From the NCBI RefSeq assembly GCF_030332225.1, contig NZ_JAOWIF010000021.1, positions 85,661 through 149,660 on the forward strand: DNA of 64,000 nucleotides, read 5' to 3'. The translations under genes were made by a program, and so were the position numbers. The notes under the pieces are model-generated. The model ran no database searches. It was not told the DNA's origin and saw nothing but the letters and a program-made list of their open reading frames with translations. This DNA is from Citrobacter sp. Cu233. GTDB taxonomy: Bacteria > Pseudomonadota > Gammaproteobacteria > Enterobacterales > Enterobacteriaceae. Positions 9,149 to 18,108 of this stretch are shown here, in pieces. How positions within the stretch are numbered: the stretch's first letter is position 1; each line of letters starts with the position of its first letter.

Positions 9149-9832
9149 TTAACGGAACAGGCGGTACTCGTTACACAGCACCAGATGCGCCGGTTCGTCT
9201 TCTTCAATGTCGTTATAGCGGGCTATTGGTTGCAGAAAATGGTTATCGTGGTCGTCGTCATTGACGGAAGAAACTTCACCGACCAGCACGTCACCAAACC
9301 CTTCTTCAGCCCAGAAGCTGTGATACAGACCGGGCGTCAGACAGATGCTTTCCCCTGGTGCCAGGCGTAACTGGCTACCTGCAGCATGGGTTTGTCGGCA
9401 ACCATCAATGACCACATTGACGTCGCTGTCCTCCGTTTGTTCTCTGATACCGGCGTTCCACAGTTCGATAATCAGATTGCCGCCGCCACGATTGATGATG
9501 TCTTCACGCTTGCGCCAGTGAAAATGCATCGGCGTAAGCTGGGCATCGCGAACATGCATGATTTTCTCTGCGTAGCATTTCTCGTATGGCATACCTTTTG
9601 GCGAGCCATTACGCAGGGTAAACAGCGTTAAGCCCTGAGCGGCGAAATTGTTGCCGCCAAATGCGGTGACATCCCAACCCAATTTAAGGTCAAAGACTTC
9701 GCTCCAGGCGGAAGCATCAAGTTTTCGCCATTGCGTGGGCGGGAAACTGGCGAAAGCGGGGAGATGCACGTCGTGCTGGGAAAAAAACTGGCGTGTGTGG
9801 CCAAGAATTTCGTTTATTGCGGAGCGTTTCAT
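9149..9832 (-). CDS. D-lyxose isomerase family protein (cupin)
   Basis: A 227-residue protein of the D-lyxose ketol-isomerase family. This size and sequence (MKRSAINEILGHTR start) match the enzyme known from E. coli O157:H7. The fold is a cupin with the metal ligands in MHFHWRKREDIINRGGG (two His and a Glu, about residues 101-117) and a later His in GLYHSFW. The family interconverts D-lyxose and D-xylulose and, more slowly, D-mannose and D-fructose. ATG 9832 was chosen because AAGGAG stands 9 bases upstream; the 28 codons before it look spurious. It sits between the ABC solute-binding gene and the aldolase. Confidence 0.88.
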   Translation of the reverse strand: MKRSAINEILGHTRQFFSQHDVHLPAFASFPPTQWRKLDASAWSEVFDLKLGWDVTAFGGNNFAAQGLTLFTLRNGSPKGMPYEKCYAEKIMHVRDAQLTPMHFHWRKREDIINRGGGNLIIELWNAGIREQTEDSDVNVVIDGCRQTHAAGSQLRLAPGESICLTPGLYHSFWAEEGFGDVLVGEVSSVNDDDHDNHFLQPIARYNDIEEDEPAHLVLCNEYRLFR

Positions 9833-9852
9833 GGGCAGAATTCTCCTTATAT

Positions 9853-9887
9853 CATGCCGGACAGGGCATTTTTGCCGCCATCCGGCG
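9853..9887. repeat. REP-like palindrome between solute-binding protein and isomerase genes
   Basis: Inverted GCCGGA/TCCGGC arms enclose AGGGCATTTTTGCCG-type loop sequence in the 68-base gap between the two genes. Such intercistronic REP hairpins often stabilise the upstream message, here that of the abundant solute-binding protein. Confidence 0.65.
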
Positions 9888-9900
9888 TTGTTGTGGCGGG

Positions 9901-10842
9901 TTATTTCACCGTCCAACCCTTATAGCTGCCGACGTTGTTTTTATCGATCATCGTCACCGGGATCAGCACGGGCTCTTTCGGTGCGGGTTTCCCCTGTAAT
10001 ATGTCATAGCCGATTTCGACCGCTTTGGCAGCCATGACCTGCGGATCTTGTGCCGGGGTCGCCACAAATAATGAGTTTTCGCGCTTCAGCGCTTCTTCAC
10101 CGTCCGGCGAACCGTCTACGCCAACAATAAAGAACTCGCTACGTTGCGCCTGTTTTGCCGCCAGATCGGCACCGATCGCGGTAGGATCGTTAATGGCGAA
10201 TACGCCGTCGATCTTCGGATTAGCCGCCAGCAGGGCGGTCATGATCTCCAGACCGCCTTCACGACTGCCCTTGGCGTTCTGATTATGCGACAGCACCTTG
10301 ATGTCCGGGTGGCGTTTGAACTCGGTCTGGCAGCCTTCCACGCGGTTCTGTACGGCGGAAACCGGTGGCCCGTTGATGATCACCACGTTACCTTTCCCTT
10401 TCAGGCGGTCGGTAATGTATTTACAGGCCATTTCACCGGCCTGGGTGTTATCGGAGGTGATGGTGGCGTCTGCGCCTTCCGCTGCCACGTCAACGGCGAC
10501 CACCACAATGCCCGCGTCTTTCGCGCGTTTGACCGCCGGGCCGATGCCTTTGGAGTCTGCCGCGTTAAGAATGATCATGTCCACTTTGGCGGCAATAAAG
10601 TTGTCGATCTGCGAGACCTGCTGTCCCAGATCGTAACCGCTGGAAACCAGCGTCACTTTAACGCTATCGCCTGCCAGCTTGCGTGCTTCCAGCTCCGCGC
10701 CTTTGGTTATCTGCACGAAGAACGGGTTGGCAAGATCGCCCACCGTGACGCCGATTGATTTCAGTTCTTTTGCCTGCACATATGGCGTCGCGGCAAGCAG
10801 TGCGCCAGCACAGAGCGCGGTAACTAATGGCTTCAAACGCAT
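9901..10842 (-). CDS. Ribose-type ABC transporter periplasmic sugar-binding protein
   Basis: A 313-residue RbsB/LacI-type periplasmic binding protein with a signal peptide (residues 1-24, ending VQA) followed by the typical start KELKSIGVTVGDLANPFF. Motifs of the family include DLGQQVSQIDNFIAAKVDMIILNAADS (split over the first lobe) and the hinge AINDPTAIGADLAA. It should deliver a pentose or hexose to the permease encoded next. It is preceded by GAGGAAT, lies 32 bases after the permease gene and is followed by a REP element. Confidence 0.88.
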   Translation of the reverse strand: MRLKPLVTALCAGALLAATPYVQAKELKSIGVTVGDLANPFFVQITKGAELEARKLAGDSVKVTLVSSGYDLGQQVSQIDNFIAAKVDMIILNAADSKGIGPAVKRAKDAGIVVVAVDVAAEGADATITSDNTQAGEMACKYITDRLKGKGNVVIINGPPVSAVQNRVEGCQTEFKRHPDIKVLSHNQNAKGSREGGLEIMTALLAANPKIDGVFAINDPTAIGADLAAKQAQRSEFFIVGVDGSPDGEEALKRENSLFVATPAQDPQVMAAKAVEIGYDILQGKPAPKEPVLIPVTMIDKNNVGSYKGWTVK

Positions 10843-10874
10843 GTTGTATTCCTCGTAGCTGTAGGGTTTTGTTG

Positions 10875-11870
10875 TTATGCACTTTGATGATGCCGGGTAC
10901 GGTATTTGTCGATCAGCACCGCTATGATGATCACCGCCCCTTTGATCACCAGTTGCCAGAAATAAGACACGCCCATCAGCGTCATGCCGTTATTGAGCGT
11001 GGCGATAATCAGCGCACCCACCAGCGTGCCGGTAATGGTGCCGATCCCGCCGACAAAACTGGTGCCGCCGAGGATCACTGCGGCAATGGCGTCCAGCTCA
11101 TAACCCATGCCTAAGTTACCGTTGGCGCTATACAGCCGGGAGGCGCTCATCACCCCGCCAAGACCTGAGAGCAAACCGCTCATGCCATAGACGAACAGCA
11201 GCACCAGCCATACTTTGATACCGGTTAAGCGTGCTGCCTGCATATTGCCGCCAACCGCGTAGATATGGACGCCGAGCGTCGTGCGGCGCAGAATGAACCA
11301 GCACACCACCACCACCGCCAGTGCAATCACCACCAGCCACGGTACCGGACCGAGATAGTTGTTGCCGATCCACTCAAAGCTGATGTTGGAGTTGATCACC
11401 GTTGTGCCATCCGCCAGCAGGTAGGCCGCGCCGCGTAACGCGGTATAAGTCCCTAGCGTGACGATAAACGGCGGCAGTCCGGCGAAGGCGACCAGTGCGC
11501 CATTAAACAGCCCCAGTACCAGGCCGAGCATCAGCGCTGCCGGAATCGACAGCATGGCCAGCTCAGGAATAAGAGAAACGACCATCGCCGCAACGGCAGT
11601 GGTGCCGAGAATTGAACCGACGGAGAGATCGATCCCACCGGTGAGAATGATGAACGTCATGCCCGCCGCCAGCACAATGTTGATCGATGCCTGACGGGTA
11701 ATATTCAGCAGGTTGCTCTCCGTAAAAAAGTTTGGCGCGATAAAGCCAAATACCGCCACAATCAGGATCAGAATGGGTAAGATGCCGACCGTTTGCATCA
11801 GATCGCTCATCAACATTTTTTTTGCGGAGGCGGATTTCGCCACCTGCCGGGGAGGGGTTGAATTATTCAT
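10875..11870 (-). CDS. Ribose-type ABC transporter permease
   Basis: A 331-residue RbsC-family inner membrane permease with 8-10 hydrophobic segments. The family signatures are visible: [17 protein letters not shown] (about residues 75-91), [17 protein letters not shown] (about 134-150) and [20 protein letters not shown] (about 255-274). It works as a homodimer with the ATPase encoded upstream. Its start overlaps the end of the ATPase gene by 8 bases. Confidence 0.9.
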   Translation of the reverse strand: MNNSTPPRQVAKSASAKKMLMSDLMQTVGILPILILIVAVFGFIAPNFFTESNLLNITRQASINIVLAAGMTFIILTGGIDLSVGSILGTTAVAAMVVSLIPELAMLSIPAALMLGLVLGLFNGALVAFAGLPPFIVTLGTYTALRGAAYLLADGTTVINSNISFEWIGNNYLGPVPWLVVIALAVVVVCWFILRRTTLGVHIYAVGGNMQAARLTGIKVWLVLLFVYGMSGLLSGLGGVMSASRLYSANGNLGMGYELDAIAAVILGGTSFVGGIGTITGTLVGALIIATLNNGMTLMGVSYFWQLVIKGAVIIIAVLIDKYRTRHHQSA

Positions 11871-13386
11871 GGGGCACCGCCTGATGATGGGAGTCGTTCA
11901 CGCCGGTTGCAAGCGTCATAATATTTTCCTGGGTAATGCTTTTCCCGTCCAGCTCGCCAGCAATACTGCCTTCCCGCATGACATATACCCGATCGCTCAT
12001 GCCGACCACTTCCGGCAATTCACTGGAGATCATCAGGATCGCCACGCCTTTGCGTGCCATATCGTTCATGATCCGGTAGATCTCGCTTTTGGCACCGACG
12101 TCCACGCCGCGCGTGGGTTCATCGAGGATTAAAATGCGGGGGCCAATCGCCACCCAACGCGAGATGAGTAATTTTTGCTGATTGCCGCCGGACAAGCCGC
12201 CCGCGCGGACCTGCGCATGCGGCACGCGAATGTTGAGCAACTGGATGGCGTCATCGGAAATGGCCTGCGCTTTTTTGCGATCGAGCATGCCCCAGTTGGC
12301 GTCACGCTCCAGCGTCGCCATGGTGATGTTCTCTGCCGCCGCCAGTTCCAAAAACAGCCCCTGTTCTTTGCGGTTCTCGGTCAGAAAGCCAATGCCGTGG
12401 TCAATGGCTTCACGCGGGGAGTGGATAACCACTGGCTCGCCGTCGACTTCAATCATGCCGCCGATCGCTTTGCGTACGCCAAAAATCAGCTGCGCCAGTT
12501 CGGATCGCCCGGCGCCCACCAGACCCGCAAGGCCGACAATTTCCCCGGAACGCACTAATAAACTGCACGGCTGCACTTTGTTGCCGTCAGTCAGGTGATG
12601 CACGTTCAGGCGCGCTTTGCCGAGCGGGATATCGCGCTCTTTGTTGAACAGATCGCTTAACGGGCGGCCAACCATCATGCGCACCAGTTCCGAAGCATTA
12701 AGCTTGTCGCGGGTCAGGTTACCGACATACTGCCCATCGCGCAGTACGCTGACGCGATCGGAGAGTTCATAGACTTCTGCCATACGGTGGCTGATATAGA
12801 TAATCGCCATGCCTTCATCGCGCAGGCGCATGATCAGTTCAAACAGGCGGTGCGTCTCACGCGAGGAGAGGGCAGCGGTGGGTTCATCCATGACCAGGAT
12901 ACGGCTGTTACGGTGCAGGGCGCGGGCGATTTCGACCTGCTGCTGCTCGGCAATGGTCAGCGTCATGACCCGGTCGCTGGCCTTAAACTGGGCACCGAGT
13001 CGGTCGATAACCTTCTGCGACTGCGTCACCATCTCTTTACGCTGGACCAGACCACCGCGCGACAATTCACTGCCGAGGAAGATATTCTCCGCCACCGTCA
13101 GATTTGGTGCGAGTTGCATCTCCTGATAAATCAGGGTAATGCCTGCACTTAACGCATCCTTGGGTCCACGAATATGAAAAGGTTGTCCGTCAATCAGGAT
13201 CTCGCCGCTGGTGGCGGTATAGGCCCCCGCGAGGATCTTCATCAGGGTGCTTTTCCCCGCGCCGTTTTCGCCCATCAGGGCATGGATCTCACCCGGCCAG
13301 ACCGTTAAATCGACCCCTTTCAGCGCGTAAAATTTGCCAAACGCTTTGGCAATGTTGCGCATTTCCAGAACCGGTGTCCTGCTCAT
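11863..13386 (-). CDS. Ribose-type ABC transporter ATPase (two ABC domains)
   Basis: A 507-residue RbsA-type protein with two fused nucleotide-binding domains. The first has Walker [10 protein letters not shown] (about residue 40), an ABC signature replaced by [13 protein letters not shown], and Walker [13 protein letters not shown]. The second has a degenerate Walker A (GLVGAGRSE, about 289), signature LSGGNQQK and Walker [15 protein letters not shown]. This asymmetry is normal for the sugar family. It is the first gene of the operon, preceded by AGGAG, and is divergent from the histidine kinase gene, so the 114-base gap should contain the operon promoter and regulator sites. Confidence 0.92.
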   Translation of the reverse strand: MSRTPVLEMRNIAKAFGKFYALKGVDLTVWPGEIHALMGENGAGKSTLMKILAGAYTATSGEILIDGQPFHIRGPKDALSAGITLIYQEMQLAPNLTVAENIFLGSELSRGGLVQRKEMVTQSQKVIDRLGAQFKASDRVMTLTIAEQQQVEIARALHRNSRILVMDEPTAALSSRETHRLFELIMRLRDEGMAIIYISHRMAEVYELSDRVSVLRDGQYVGNLTRDKLNASELVRMMVGRPLSDLFNKERDIPLGKARLNVHHLTDGNKVQPCSLLVRSGEIVGLAGLVGAGRSELAQLIFGVRKAIGGMIEVDGEPVVIHSPREAIDHGIGFLTENRKEQGLFLELAAAENITMATLERDANWGMLDRKKAQAISDDAIQLLNIRVPHAQVRAGGLSGGNQQKLLISRWVAIGPRILILDEPTRGVDVGAKSEIYRIMNDMARKGVAILMISSELPEVVGMSDRVYVMREGSIAGELDGKSITQENIMTLATGVNDSHHQAVPHE

Positions 13387-13500
13387 AGCGGATCTCCTGC
13401 GGGGTGGCCGATATCAGCAGTCCATCACAGGAATGTAAATGCAAAATGTCAGAAGCCGTTCATATTTGTCATATTGCGATTTTTCTTCATGGGGCGTGAT
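13387..13500. promoter_or_regulatory. Divergent promoter region between ABC operon and sensor kinase
   Basis: A 114-base region between two divergent genes. TCATATT occurs twice in direct orientation at 13460-13466 and 13469-13475 (9-base period), and AATGT-like boxes lie just upstream. OmpR-type regulators bind tandem direct repeats with about 10-base spacing, so this is a reasonable but unproven binding site for the regulator encoded at 6541. Confidence 0.4.
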
Positions 13501-15765
13501 ATGCCGCAACCAGGACATCTCTTTTTCGCCAGTGCGCGCGGGCGATTACTGTTTTTCAACCTGCTGGTGGTGGCTGTTACGTTGATGGTCAGCGGCGTAG
13601 CGGTGCTGGGTTTTCAGCATGCCAGTCAGATTCAGGAGCAGGTGCAACAGCAAACGGTTGATGACATGACCGGCAGCATGAATCTGGCGCGCGATACGGC
13701 AAATGTAGCAACGGCGGCGGTGCGACTGTCGCAGGTGGTGGGGGCGCTGGAATACAAAGGTGAAGCGGAACGTCTGCAGGAGACCCAGCGGGCGCTGAAG
13801 CATTCACTGGAACAACTGGCTGCTGCGCCGCTGGCACAGCAGGAGCCGGGGCTGGTCGAGCGTATTATTCAACGCAGCAATGAACTGCAAAGCAGTGTGG
13901 AAGGTATGTTGCAGCGCGGACAGCGGCGGCATCTGGAGCGTAACGCGCTGCTCAGTTCGCTGTACCAGAATCAAAGCTACTTACGCCATCTGCAAAAACT
14001 CACCGGCGCGCAGGATGACACGTTGCTTACGCAGATGGACCGCCTGATCGTCGCTGCCATTGAGACGCCCGCACCGCGCTCGGTAATCAAACAACTGGAC
14101 GGCGTGATGCCCGCGCTGCCTCTGCAAGCCAGTAACCTGCTGATTAGCCGCATTCTCAACGATTTCAATCAGGAACTGCATAAGCTGGAACCGCTTTCTG
14201 CCGCACTGGAACAAAGCGACCTGGCGATCAACTGGTATATGTTTCATATCAAAGCGCTGGTAGCGATCCTCAACAGTGATATCAACCAGTATGCTTCGCA
14301 GGTGGCGTTAATCTCCGAACAGCGGGTGGCGCAAAGCCACCAGGAGTTACAGTCCGGCGCGTTGTTTATTCTGGCCTTTGCGCTGCTGGCGGTGGTGATC
14401 ACCGGTTTTGCTGGCTGGTATATCTACCGCAATCTTGGCTCCAACCTGACGGCTATCTCGCGCGCGATGACCCGCCTGGCGCATGGGGAATCAGATGTCA
14501 GCGTCCCGGCCCTGCAACGGCGTGATGAACTGGGCGAACTGGCCCGCGCCTTTAGCGTGTTTGCCCGCAATACGGCGTCGCTCGAGCACACCACCCGGCT
14601 ACTGAAAGAAAAAACCACCCAGATGGAAATCGATCGCACCGAACGCCAGGGGCTGGAAGAAGCACTGCTACACAGCCAAAAGCTGAAAGCGGTAGGGCAA
14701 CTGACCGGCGGATTAGCGCATGATTTCAATAACCTGCTGGCGGTGATTATCGGCAGTCTGGATCTGGTGAATCCGGATTCGCCCGATGCGCCACGGATCA
14801 ACCGGGCGCTAAAAGCGGCTGAACGTGGGGCGATGCTGACCCAGCGACTGCTGGCCTTTTCACGCAAACAGTCTTTGCATCCGCACGCGGTAGAGCTGAA
14901 AACGCTGCTGGAGAACCTGGGCGAACTGATGCGCCATTCGCTACCTAACACGTTTATGCTGGAAATCGAGGCCCAATCGCCCGCCTGGCCGGCGTGGATT
15001 GACGTCAGCCAACTGGAAAACGCCATTATCAATCTGGTGATGAACGCTCGTGATGCGATGGATGGGCAGGCCGGTATGATTAAGATCCGCTCGTGGAATC
15101 AGCGTGTTACGCGTAGCGATGGTCGCAAACAGGACATGGTGATGCTGGAAGTGGCTGACCAGGGCAGTGGCATGTCACAGGAAATTAAGGCACAGGTCTT
15201 CGAACCGTTCTTCACGACCAAACAAACCGGTAGTGGGAGTGGACTGGGGCTGTCGATGGTGTACGGCTTTGTGCGTCAATCTGGCGGTCGCGTAGAGATC
15301 GAAAGTGCGCCAGGGCAGGGAACCACTGTCAGGCTACAGCTTCCTCGTGCCATTGTGCCGGTGCAAGTTCCGGTCGAACCGATAGCAGAGCATCCAGCGA
15401 CCAGCGGTGAGAAGCTGGTTCTGGTGCTCGAAGATGAGGCCGATGTGCGTCAGACGTTGTGCGAACAATTACATCTTTTGGGCTACCTGACGCTCGAAGC
15501 CGCTAACGGCGAACAGGCAATGCATATGCTGGCGGCTTCAGCAGAGATTGATATTCTTGTCAGCGACTTAATGTTGCCAGGCGGATTGAGTGGCGCGGAT
15601 GTGGTCAATCATGTCCTGAAGCATTATCCGCAACTGAATATTCTGCTGATTAGCGGTCAGGATTTACGTCCGGCGCATAATCCGGCGCTGCCGGATGTGG
15701 CGCTATTGCGTAAACCGTTTACCCGAGGGGAACTGGCCCAGGCGCTGCGACGCGCACGTAATTGA
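13501..15765 (+). CDS. Hybrid sensor histidine kinase of the sugar cluster
   Basis: About 754 residues. Two membrane helices (about residues 15-38 and 288-310) flank a long helical periplasmic sensor region. A HAMP domain (about 312-365) and coiled coil follow, then HisKA with phospho-acceptor His407 in GLAHDFNNLL, HATPase_c with the N box NLVMNARDAM and G boxes DQGSGM and GSGLGLSMVYG, and a C-terminal receiver with Asp689 (ILVSDLMLPGG). No HPt domain is present. It probably senses the sugar or its loaded binding protein and signals to the response regulator at 6541. The start is uncertain: TTG 13474, ATG 13489 and ATG 13501 are in frame; 13501 has the best GGGG spacing. Confidence 0.85.
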   Translation: MPQPGHLFFASARGRLLFFNLLVVAVTLMVSGVAVLGFQHASQIQEQVQQQTVDDMTGSMNLARDTANVATAAVRLSQVVGALEYKGEAERLQETQRALKHSLEQLAAAPLAQQEPGLVERIIQRSNELQSSVEGMLQRGQRRHLERNALLSSLYQNQSYLRHLQKLTGAQDDTLLTQMDRLIVAAIETPAPRSVIKQLDGVMPALPLQASNLLISRILNDFNQELHKLEPLSAALEQSDLAINWYMFHIKALVAILNSDINQYASQVALISEQRVAQSHQELQSGALFILAFALLAVVITGFAGWYIYRNLGSNLTAISRAMTRLAHGESDVSVPALQRRDELGELARAFSVFARNTASLEHTTRLLKEKTTQMEIDRTERQGLEEALLHSQKLKAVGQLTGGLAHDFNNLLAVIIGSLDLVNPDSPDAPRINRALKAAERGAMLTQRLLAFSRKQSLHPHAVELKTLLENLGELMRHSLPNTFMLEIEAQSPAWPAWIDVSQLENAIINLVMNARDAMDGQAGMIKIRSWNQRVTRSDGRKQDMVMLEVADQGSGMSQEIKAQVFEPFFTTKQTGSGSGLGLSMVYGFVRQSGGRVEIESAPGQGTTVRLQLPRAIVPVQVPVEPIAEHPATSGEKLVLVLEDEADVRQTLCEQLHLLGYLTLEAANGEQAMHMLAASAEIDILVSDLMLPGGLSGADVVNHVLKHYPQLNILLISGQDLRPAHNPALPDVALLRKPFTRGELAQALRRARN

Positions 15766-15834
15766 GATTCCTCCGCTACTCGCGTCAAAGCACTTTGATT
15801 ACCGTGGAGCCAGTTTCTTTATGAGGCTGGTTTG

Positions 15835-16164
15835 ATGAAACGCTCCCCGACGCTCTTTTTATTCAGTTTGCTGATGTTGACGACGATTTCGGCGCATGCA
15901 GACATTATTGATGACGCCATTGGCAATATTCAACGTGCCGTCAGCGATGCTTATAACCCGGATAACAATCGGGATTATGACGACTCACGTGATGATGGCT
16001 GGCAGCGTCAGATGAGTGACGATCGCCGCAGGCAATATAATGATCGCCGGCGCCAGTTTGAAGACCGCCGCCGTCAGTTAGACGATCGCCAGCGGCAGCT
16101 CGATCAGGAACGGCGTCAACTGGAAGATGAAGAGCGCAGAATGGAAGAGGACTACGATCGCTAG
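15835..16164 (+). CDS. yjdP: Secreted charged-repeat protein YjdP
   Basis: A 109-residue protein with a signal peptide (residues 1-22, ending AHA), then IIDDAIGNIQ and a highly charged C-terminal half built from degenerate repeats of the form DRRRQ-[LF]-[ED]-DRRRQ. This part should form a single long alpha helix or coiled coil. It is recognisably E. coli YjdP and has the same length; the function is unknown. The ATG at 15835 was used rather than the TTG one codon earlier. It ends 3 bases inside the stop region of the convergent SDR gene. Confidence 0.9.
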   Translation: MKRSPTLFLFSLLMLTTISAHADIIDDAIGNIQRAVSDAYNPDNNRDYDDSRDDGWQRQMSDDRRRQYNDRRRQFEDRRRQLDDRQRQLDQERRQLEDEERRMEEDYDR

Positions 16165-16904
16165 CCACGTCCAACAAATGGCATTTCATTCGCCATGATA
16201 GTTAATTCGAGCACATTCGTGGTTGTCGGTAAGGCGGCTATCATTTGGATTGCCGCAGTGACATCAGCCACATCCATCACGGGTTCGACTCGCATATTCC
16301 CATCTGCTTGCTGAACGCCTTCAGACATGCGTTCCGACATCTGCGTTCGCGCATTACCAATATTGATTTGTCCGCAAGCGATATTAAATTTTCGACAATC
16401 GAGGGCGATCGACTTGGTTAAACCCGTTATCGCGTGTTTCGAAGATGTATAAGCGGCGCTGAACAGGCGAGGTGTGACAGAAGAAATAGACGCATTGTTA
16501 ATGATCCTTCCCCCCATTGGTCGCTGCTGTTTCATCAATCGGATTGCTTCTCTGGAGCAAAGAAAACTGGCGTGCACATTGATATTAAATACGCGCAACC
16601 ACTCTTCAACGCTGATCTCTTCTACAGATTTGCTGGGGCTATTAATTCCGGCATTATTAAACAGCAGATCCAACCGACCAAATCTGTGTTGAATGTGTTG
16701 GAACAGGCGTTCAACCTCGGCGGGATTGGTGACATCCGCGTTGATTGCGACAAAACGCTCTGGGGATGAATAACCCTCATTAAGAATGAGTTGTTCCGCA
16801 TGGCGGGCGACAATAATCACAATGTAATCCATCTGGCGCAGCGCTTTTGCTGCCTCATAACCAATGCCTTTACTTCCGCCAGTAATAAGAGCCACTTTCT
16901 GCAT
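16161..16904 (-). CDS. SDR-family NAD(P)-dependent oxidoreductase (divergent arm of catabolic cluster)
   Basis: A 247-residue classical short-chain dehydrogenase: TGGSKGIG cofactor loop (residues 8-15), NNAG (about 83-86), catalytic Ser in NNASISS, and the YTSSK Tyr-Lys pair (about 153-157). After the active site the segment reads CGQINIGNARTQMSERM, where most family members have a PG motif (the usual form is RVNxxxPGxxxT), so the nicotinamide-contact loop is atypical. AGGAGG precedes ATG 16904, so the 8 extra upstream codons were rejected. It is transcribed away from the crotonase-led operon from a shared promoter region holding a palindromic operator, which ties it to the same pathway. The substrate is unknown. 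Confidence 0.82.
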   Translation of the reverse strand: MQKVALITGGSKGIGYEAAKALRQMDYIVIIVARHAEQLILNEGYSSPERFVAINADVTNPAEVERLFQHIQHRFGRLDLLFNNAGINSPSKSVEEISVEEWLRVFNINVHASFLCSREAIRLMKQQRPMGGRIINNASISSVTPRLFSAAYTSSKHAITGLTKSIALDCRKFNIACGQINIGNARTQMSERMSEGVQQADGNMRVEPVMDVADVTAAIQMIAALPTTTNVLELTIMANEMPFVGRG

Positions 16905-16999
16905 AGATCCTCCTGATTCATAGCACATTGTTTGTTTTTACGAATGACTTCTCTGAAAGCATATTGGATACGACGTGATAAAAATGTTATGTCGATCAC

Positions 17000-17023
17000 T
17001 ACTTACTTACTAGTAAGTAAGTA
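17000..17023. promoter_or_regulatory. Perfect 24-bp palindrome, probable TetR-family operator
   Basis: The half-site TACTTACTTACT is followed at once by its exact reverse complement, giving a 24-bp perfect palindrome in the divergent promoter region between the SDR (minus) and the crotonase operon (plus). A -10-like TATAAAT lies directly beyond its right edge (17023-17029), so a bound repressor would block transcription. Size and symmetry fit a TetR-type operator, and a TetR-family regulator ends the cluster at 25742. The link between the two is inferred. Confidence 0.75.
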
Positions 17024-17049
17024 TAAATATAAACGCAGAAGGGAAACCG

Positions 17050-17217
17050 ATGACAAAACCCTGGTCGTCCAATGGCGCAGGCTTATCGGATCTATGGCGT
17101 GTTCATAATTTTTTGAATTTATTTGATATTTTGTCTGATAAGGTGCCGTCCGGCAATAAAACAGGGCGCTTTGTCAGCAATCTGAGAATGTTTTTTCTAC
17201 ACAGGAACAGACAATGA
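17050..17217 (+). CDS. Short leader ORF (55 aa) overlapping the crotonase start
   Basis: A 55-codon frame starts at ATG 17050 with a good AGAAGGGA ribosome site 5-12 bases upstream and ends with TGA at 17215-17217, overlapping the crotonase ATG at 17214 in an ATGA arrangement. The product (MTKPWSSNGAGLSDLW...) resembles nothing I recognise and has no signal peptide or membrane helix. It could be a translated leader that couples to the crotonase, or the remnant of a decayed gene. Its placement just after the palindromic operator and -10-like box is the main argument that it is translated. Confidence 0.4.
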   Translation: MTKPWSSNGAGLSDLWRVHNFLNLFDILSDKVPSGNKTGRFVSNLRMFFLHRNRQ

Positions 17218-17966
17218 ACAATCAAATTGTAGTGTATCGACACGGGGCGATTGCCGAAGTGGTGATCAATCGGCCGGAAAAAATGAATGCCATGACGCCA
17301 GAAATGAGCGAAGTACTGGCGCGTTGTTTTACACAACTCAATGATGATGAAGAGATCCGTGTAATACTACTTCGTGGCGAAGGCGAGCGGGCATTTTGCG
17401 CGGGTAGCGATTTAAAGGCGCTGGATAGTTACCCCTCCGCGGCCAATTTCCGCCAGCGTATCGATTACGGCACAACGGTACGTCGCGCCCGCAAACCGGT
17501 GGTTGCCGCCCTGAGAGGTTGGGTATTGGGCGGTGGTCTGGAAATGATGCTGGCGGCAGATATTCGTATTGCTGGCCATAGCGCCAAATTTGGCGCACCG
17601 GAGGTTATCCGTGGCTGGGTTGGAGGGGGCGGCGCATCACAATTTCTTCCCCGTTTAGTCGGGTACGGTCAGGCGATGCGTTTACTGTTAAGTGGCGACA
17701 ATATTGATGCGCAGGAAGCCTGGCGTATTGGGCTGATCGAATATTTGGTGGCTGATGATGAGGTTAATGACGTTGCGATGATCTTGTGTCAGAAGTTGGC
17801 TGAGCATAATCCACTGGCGGTACAGGCAGTGAAAAGCGCTGTGCGGGGTGCATTGTCTATGCCGCTTGAAGCGGGGATGCAATATGAAAATGAGCTTACG
17901 ACACTCTGTTTTGCGGTGGGTAATTACCAACAAGGAACGGCTGCATTCAGTAAACAGCGGCCATAG
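17214..17966 (+). CDS. Enoyl-CoA hydratase/isomerase (crotonase) family protein
   Basis: A 250-residue crotonase-fold protein. The oxyanion-hole segments AFCAGSDLKAL (about residues 60-70) and GWVLGGGLEMM (102-112) are intact. The two glutamates that serve as acid/base in true enoyl-CoA hydratases are both present at the right spacing: Glu110 (GGGLE) and Glu130 (FGAPE). This favours hydration/dehydration of an enoyl-CoA thioester over other crotonase chemistries. It is the first full-size gene of the plus-strand catabolic operon and is followed after 142 bases by the transporter gene. The substrate is unknown; CoA activation is probably supplied by the CoA-transferase at 19609. Confidence 0.85.
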   Translation: MNNQIVVYRHGAIAEVVINRPEKMNAMTPEMSEVLARCFTQLNDDEEIRVILLRGEGERAFCAGSDLKALDSYPSAANFRQRIDYGTTVRRARKPVVAALRGWVLGGGLEMMLAADIRIAGHSAKFGAPEVIRGWVGGGGASQFLPRLVGYGQAMRLLLSGDNIDAQEAWRIGLIEYLVADDEVNDVAMILCQKLAEHNPLAVQAVKSAVRGALSMPLEAGMQYENELTTLCFAVGNYQQGTAAFSKQRP

Positions 17967-18108
17967 GGTATTTGTTTGCAAAGATAAATTATTGTGCAAT
18001 CACATCGGCACACTAATCAATCGGATGGTAAAAAAAATGTAAGGCAAAACGATCTTCTTATTATGCTGTGAAGAAGAACATCTTACCCTATATGCAGGAG
18101 AATGTTCT

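Noticed and set aside
10144..10758. 204-codon plus-strand ORF opposite the sugar-binding protein gene
   Set aside because: It is an antisense shadow of a well-supported gene, and its His/Phe/Gly-rich composition is typical of reverse-frame translation.
14424..15032. 202-codon serine/arginine-rich ORF opposite the hybrid kinase
   Set aside because: It is antisense to the kinase core with its conserved motifs; the low-complexity Ser/Arg content is an artefact.
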